Source: JAJOKK01 sp965370555
GTDB taxonomy: Bacteria > Bipolaricaulota > Bipolaricaulia > UBA7950 > UBA9294
Length of the DNA: 25,251 nt
Assembly: GCA_965370555.1 (NCBI GenBank)
Contig: CBDUVB010000021.1
Coordinates: forward strand, 1-25,251
Direction of reading: 5' to 3'
The first letter of the stretch is position 1, and each line of letters begins with the position of its first letter. The notes under the pieces are model-generated. The model saw only the letters and a list, made by a program, of their open reading frames with translations, ran no database searches and was not told the origin of the DNA. Below are positions 22,375 through 25,251 of this stretch, piece by piece. A program made the translations under genes and the position numbers.

Positions 22375-24273
22375 TTAACGCTTCTTGTTCTGCGCTGTCG
22401 TATAGGAGAGGAGACCTCCCATCTTTATCATCTCCACCTCGCGCGGAGAGAGATCGTGACGAACAGCGAGCGTCTCGCCCTTTGTCTTGTTGGTAAGGAT
22501 CATGTCGCCATCCAGATTGGAGACATCAATCTCCAGTTGATCCCCCTGATCTAAGGCGTCGGTATCGCAGAGAAAGGGGATAATCCCCACGTTGATCAGA
22601 TTGGACCGGTGGATGCGTGCGTAGGTCTTGGCAAAGACCGCCTTGATCCCCAGCTGCCACGGCGCAAGGGCGGCGTGCTCGCGCGAGGAACCCTGGCCAT
22701 AGTTGTCGCCGCCGACGATGAACCCACCTTTCTTCTCTTGCGCACGGGTCGCGAATTCCTTGTCCTCGTAGAAGAAGGTGAACTTGGCAATCTCGGGGAG
22801 GTTTGAGCGCAGGTGCTGGGTGAGAGGTCCGGCTGGCATGATCGCGTCGGTCGAGATCCCGTCCCCCAGCTTGAGCAACACCTCGCCCTTCAAGATCGGG
22901 GAGAGTGGCTCTTGCGGTTTGAGTTGGACGATGTTCGGCGCGCGTTTGATCTCCATCCGATCTCCCACTGGATCGAGGATCAGGTAGTCGTCCACCGTGA
23001 GTCGGTCGATACTGATCGATACCGCCGGAAGTTCACGCGGGTCGGCGATCCGGCCGGTGAGGGCGGATGCGGCCGCGACCTGTGGGCTGCACAGGGCGAG
23101 CTTCCCAAACTTGTTCCCGCCACGTCCCTTCCAGTTTCGGTTCACCGTGCGCAAGGAGAGGTGGCCGTTTCCAGGGACGAACCCGATCCCGATGCAGGCG
23201 TTGCACCCCGGCTCGATCATCCGCACCCCGGCCTTGGTGAGGGCGAGGAAGCTACCGTCCTCCATCAGCATCTCCCAGGCCTGACGTGAACCAGGGGAGA
23301 CGATCACATCGATCGCGGTTGAGACGTGCTTCCCCTTGAGCATCTCCGCGACGATCTTGATATCGCGGAAACTACCGTTGGTGCAGGAACCGATGAACAC
23401 TTGGTCGAGCTTCGTTCCAAGGACCTCTTCGATGTCGTAGACATTGTCCGGCATCCCGGGCATCGCGACGAGCGGCTTCAACGTTGAAAGGTCGATCTCG
23501 ATCGTCTGGTCGTATGTCGCATCCTCGTCGGGGGAGAGTTCGGTAAAGTCCCCTTCACGCCCCTGCATCTTCAAGAATGCAGCGGTGATCTCGTCTGCAG
23601 GGAAGATCGACGAAGTAGCTCCTGTCTCGGTGCACATGTTGGTTATCGTCGCCCGTTCCGGAACGGAGAGGGTCTTCACCCCAGGCCCCGCAAACTCTAT
23701 GAAGTAGCCGACGCCGCCCTTCACCGAGATCCGCCGCAGGAGCTCCAATGCCGCATCCTTCGCCGAAACACCCCACAGAAGCTCGCCAGTGAGGACGACC
23801 CGCATCATCTTGGGGATGGTTAGGTAGAAGAGCCCCCCTCCCATCGCCACGGCCACATCGACCCCGCCGGCACCGATCCCGAGCATCCCCAGCCCACCCG
23901 CGGTTGGAGTATGGGAGTCAGAACCGAGAAGAGTCTTTCCCGGTGCGCCGAAGCGCTCGTAGTGAAGCTGATGACAAACCCCATTCCCGTTCTTTGAGAA
24001 GAGCGCTCCATAGTGGGACGCGATCGTCTGGAGGAAGATGTGATCGTCGGTCGACTCCCCCTTAAACCCGAGAGAGGTATGATCCGAGTAGGAGACAACC
24101 TTCTCCGCTTTAACCCGTTCCAGCCCGAGCGATTCGAACTCGAGCCAGGCCATCGTTCCTGTCGAGTCCTGCGTCAAGCAGTGGTCAATTCTGATCCCGA
24201 CCTCCGCCCCCCGTTCCAGGCTCCCTTCGCGCACATGGCGTGAAAGGATCTTCTCCGTCATCGTCTTGGACAC
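22375..24273 (-). CDS. aconitate hydratase (single-chain, IPM-isomerase-like type)
   Basis: 632 aa from GTG 24273, which has AGAGGTGG at good spacing and starts MSKTMTEKILSRHV as in LeuC-like aconitases; GTG 24282 and ATG 24261 are alternatives. Large domain: DHCLTQDSTGT, LGSDSHTPTAGGLGMLGIGAGGVDVA, and the three [4Fe-4S] Cys ligands C297 (FIGSCTNGSFRD), C357 and C360 (PGCNACIGIG). The swivel domain is on the same chain at the C-terminus: DGISTDAIMPAG, GGDNYGQGSSREHAALAPWQ and FAKTYARIHRSNLINVGIIPF. It interconverts citrate and isocitrate, and so links icd to ATP-citrate lyase next door. It is shorter than AcnA/AcnB (about 890 aa). It has its own promoter and terminator. Confidence 0.94.
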   Translation of the reverse strand: MSKTMTEKILSRHVREGSLERGAEVGIRIDHCLTQDSTGTMAWLEFESLGLERVKAEKVVSYSDHTSLGFKGESTDDHIFLQTIASHYGALFSKNGNGVCHQLHYERFGAPGKTLLGSDSHTPTAGGLGMLGIGAGGVDVAVAMGGGLFYLTIPKMMRVVLTGELLWGVSAKDAALELLRRISVKGGVGYFIEFAGPGVKTLSVPERATITNMCTETGATSSIFPADEITAAFLKMQGREGDFTELSPDEDATYDQTIEIDLSTLKPLVAMPGMPDNVYDIEEVLGTKLDQVFIGSCTNGSFRDIKIVAEMLKGKHVSTAIDVIVSPGSRQAWEMLMEDGSFLALTKAGVRMIEPGCNACIGIGFVPGNGHLSLRTVNRNWKGRGGNKFGKLALCSPQVAAASALTGRIADPRELPAVSISIDRLTVDDYLILDPVGDRMEIKRAPNIVQLKPQEPLSPILKGEVLLKLGDGISTDAIMPAGPLTQHLRSNLPEIAKFTFFYEDKEFATRAQEKKGGFIVGGDNYGQGSSREHAALAPWQLGIKAVFAKTYARIHRSNLINVGIIPFLCDTDALDQGDQLEIDVSNLDGDMILTNKTKGETLAVRHDLSPREVEMIKMGGLLSYTTAQNKKR

Positions 24274-24295
24274 TATAACCACCTCTAAGCGCGCG

Positions 24296-24323
24296 ATTAT
24301 AACTATTCGCCGTCACGATGCAA
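24296..24323 (-). promoter_or_regulatory. promoter of the aconitase gene
   Basis: On the minus strand a perfect TATAAT (24301-24296) with TTGCAT (24323-24318) 16 bp upstream. The chosen GTG lies 22 bp beyond the -10 box. Confidence 0.6.
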
Positions 24324-24393
24324 TCGCACGCATCAGAGAGGAAAGATTCCCAGAGGCATCATGCTGGACAAGACGGGTGCGGGAAAATCGTAC

Positions 24394-24414
24394 ACCTGCC
24401 TGCAGCAGGCAGGT
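24394..24414. repeat. 21-bp perfect palindrome, CAGGCAGG element
   Basis: Arms ACCTGCCTGC and GCAGGCAGGT surround a single A. It shares its core with the hairpin at 3858-3886. It lies in the gap between aconitase and the malK-like gene, where I see no coding frame. Confidence 0.7.
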
Positions 24415-24515
24415 CTAGTTCGGAAGGGGAAGGGACCGTGAATTTAGTCGGCCTTCCCTCCCCTATCAAATACCCACGCGAAACGACAAAGAGCCGAAAA
24501 GGGTTACACAACAAA

Positions 24516-24549
24516 CCCCGACGCTGCAAAAATGGTTACAGCGTCGGGG
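24516..24549 (-). terminator. terminator of the malK-like gene
   Basis: CCCCGACGCTG and CAGCGTCGGGG form a perfect 11-bp stem with a 12-base loop. On the minus strand TTTGTTGT follows. It is about 45 bp beyond the ATPase stop. Confidence 0.85.
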
Positions 24550-24592
24550 CTTTCCTGTCTATTGGCAGACGGGCAGCACAGTGAAGGGCTTC

Positions 24593-25251
24593 TTACAGGA
24601 TGGTCTGCTCGCTCTCGCGGTCAAAGAGGTGAAGGCCATTCATGTCGACCGCCAGTTTGATCGTGGAGTCGATCTCCACGCGCTGGTGCGGGTCGAGGTT
24701 TGCCACCACTCGGTCCTCCCCACAATCAGCGTAGACAAGAAGCTCGTTTCCCAACGGTTCTGTCACCAGCACCTTTACCTCAATGATCGACTCCCCGTCG
24801 GTGACCGGACCGGATAGGTCCTCCGGACGGATGCCAACGAATACGTCGCTCGGAAGTGTATCCACCCGTTCCTTAGGGAGAGTGAGTTGGAACCCCGTCC
24901 CGACGAGAACGATCATCTCTCCTTTGCTCTCCACCTTCGCCGTGAGGAAGTTCATCGCTGGACTCCCGATGAACCCCGCCACGAATTGGTTCGCCGGATG
25001 ATCGTAGGTCTCCTGCGGCGAAGCGTACTGGTGGATCACCCCATCCTTCATAACCGCAATTCTACTACCTAACGTCATCGCCTCCACCTGGTCGTGCGTC
25101 ACATAAACCGTCGTTGTCTTGAGCTTGTGGTGCAGTTGTTCGAGTTCTGTCCTCATCTGTACCCGCAGCTTCGCATCGAGGTTCGAGAGCGGCTCGTCGA
25201 ACAGGAAGACCTTCGGCTTGCGCACGATCGCTCGCCCGACTGCTACCCGCT
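24593..25251 (-). CDS. ABC transporter ATP-binding subunit, MalK/UgpC type (5' end outside window)
   Basis: About 219 residues of the C-terminal part. The visible frame opens RVAVGRAIVRKPKVFLFDEP, i.e. just after the LSGGQ signature. Walker B is VFLFDEP, the D-loop SNLDAKLR and the H-loop VYVTHDQVEA. The rest is the MalK-like regulatory (TOBE) domain: QYASPQETYDHPANQFVAGF, then PAMNFL, VGIRPEDL and DMNGLHLFD. This type powers CUT1 sugar importers and often serves several of them. The sugar operon at 7.6-16.7 kb has two permeases and a binding protein but no ATPase, so this is a candidate partner (inference). Walker A and the start lie beyond the right edge. Confidence 0.95.
   Translation of the reverse strand, partial: RVAVGRAIVRKPKVFLFDEPLSNLDAKLRVQMRTELEQLHHKLKTTTVYVTHDQVEAMTLGSRIAVMKDGVIHQYASPQETYDHPANQFVAGFIGSPAMNFLTAKVESKGEMIVLVGTGFQLTLPKERVDTLPSDVFVGIRPEDLSGPVTDGESIIEVKVLVTEPLGNELLVYADCGEDRVVANLDPHQRVEIDSTIKLAVDMNGLHLFDRESEQTIL

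Noticed and set aside
24420..24470. GGGAAGG / CCTTCCC inverted repeat as a terminator
   Set aside because: Loop of about 20 bases and no T-tract on either strand; the hairpin at 24516-24549 is far better.

Overview
The window is bacterial DNA of mid-range GC with tightly packed genes, frequent GTG/TTG starts and many 1-4 bp start/stop overlaps. I see no rRNA, tRNA, CRISPR array or transposase. The lineage cannot be fixed from sequence alone. A split ATP-citrate lyase, a CUT1 sugar ABC system, an Rrf2/hemerythrin pair and dispersed palindromic elements would suit an anaerobic or microaerophilic bacterium from a poorly cultured phylum (inference).

Layout. (1) 1-2036: a frameshifted GxxExxY relic, then on the minus strand a 53-aa ribbon-helix-helix-like protein followed by a protein with 11-residue pentapeptide-type repeats fused to a pore-like membrane domain. 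(2) 2037-3646, plus: an Rrf2 regulator with three cysteines, overlapping by one base a DUF438-hemerythrin-PAS protein; this looks like a small redox or nitrosative-stress unit. (3) 4011-6194, plus: a flavin disulfide oxidoreductase with an unusual C-terminal active site, and a HAD hydrolase. (4) 6304-7539: an AAA/STAND-like ATPase gene with tandem pairs of a 16-bp palindrome (TAGCCA-N4-TGGCTA) at both ends.

(5) 7633-16729, minus: an eight-gene sugar operon read as LacI regulator, class I pyruvate aldolase, solute-binding protein, two permeases, BNR/sialidase-like hydrolase, FucI-type isomerase and FGGY kinase. A clear sigma70-type promoter is followed at once by a perfect 34-bp palindrome holding three LacI-type sites at 13-bp spacing. 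The enzyme set fits hydrolysis of a 2-keto-3-deoxy sugar glycoside (Kdo or KDN are the best candidates), cleavage to pyruvate plus an aldose, isomerisation and phosphorylation. No ATPase subunit is in this operon. A MalK/UgpC-type ATPase gene runs off the right end of the window and could serve the transporter.

(6) 16989-24273, minus: iclR-icd-aclB-aclA, and upstream of them aconitase with its own promoter and terminator. Together they cover interconversion of 2-oxoglutarate, isocitrate and citrate, and citrate cleavage to acetyl-CoA and oxaloacetate. This is the citrate branch of the reductive TCA cycle, or a citrate-based acetyl-CoA supply, with IclR as the likely local regulator.
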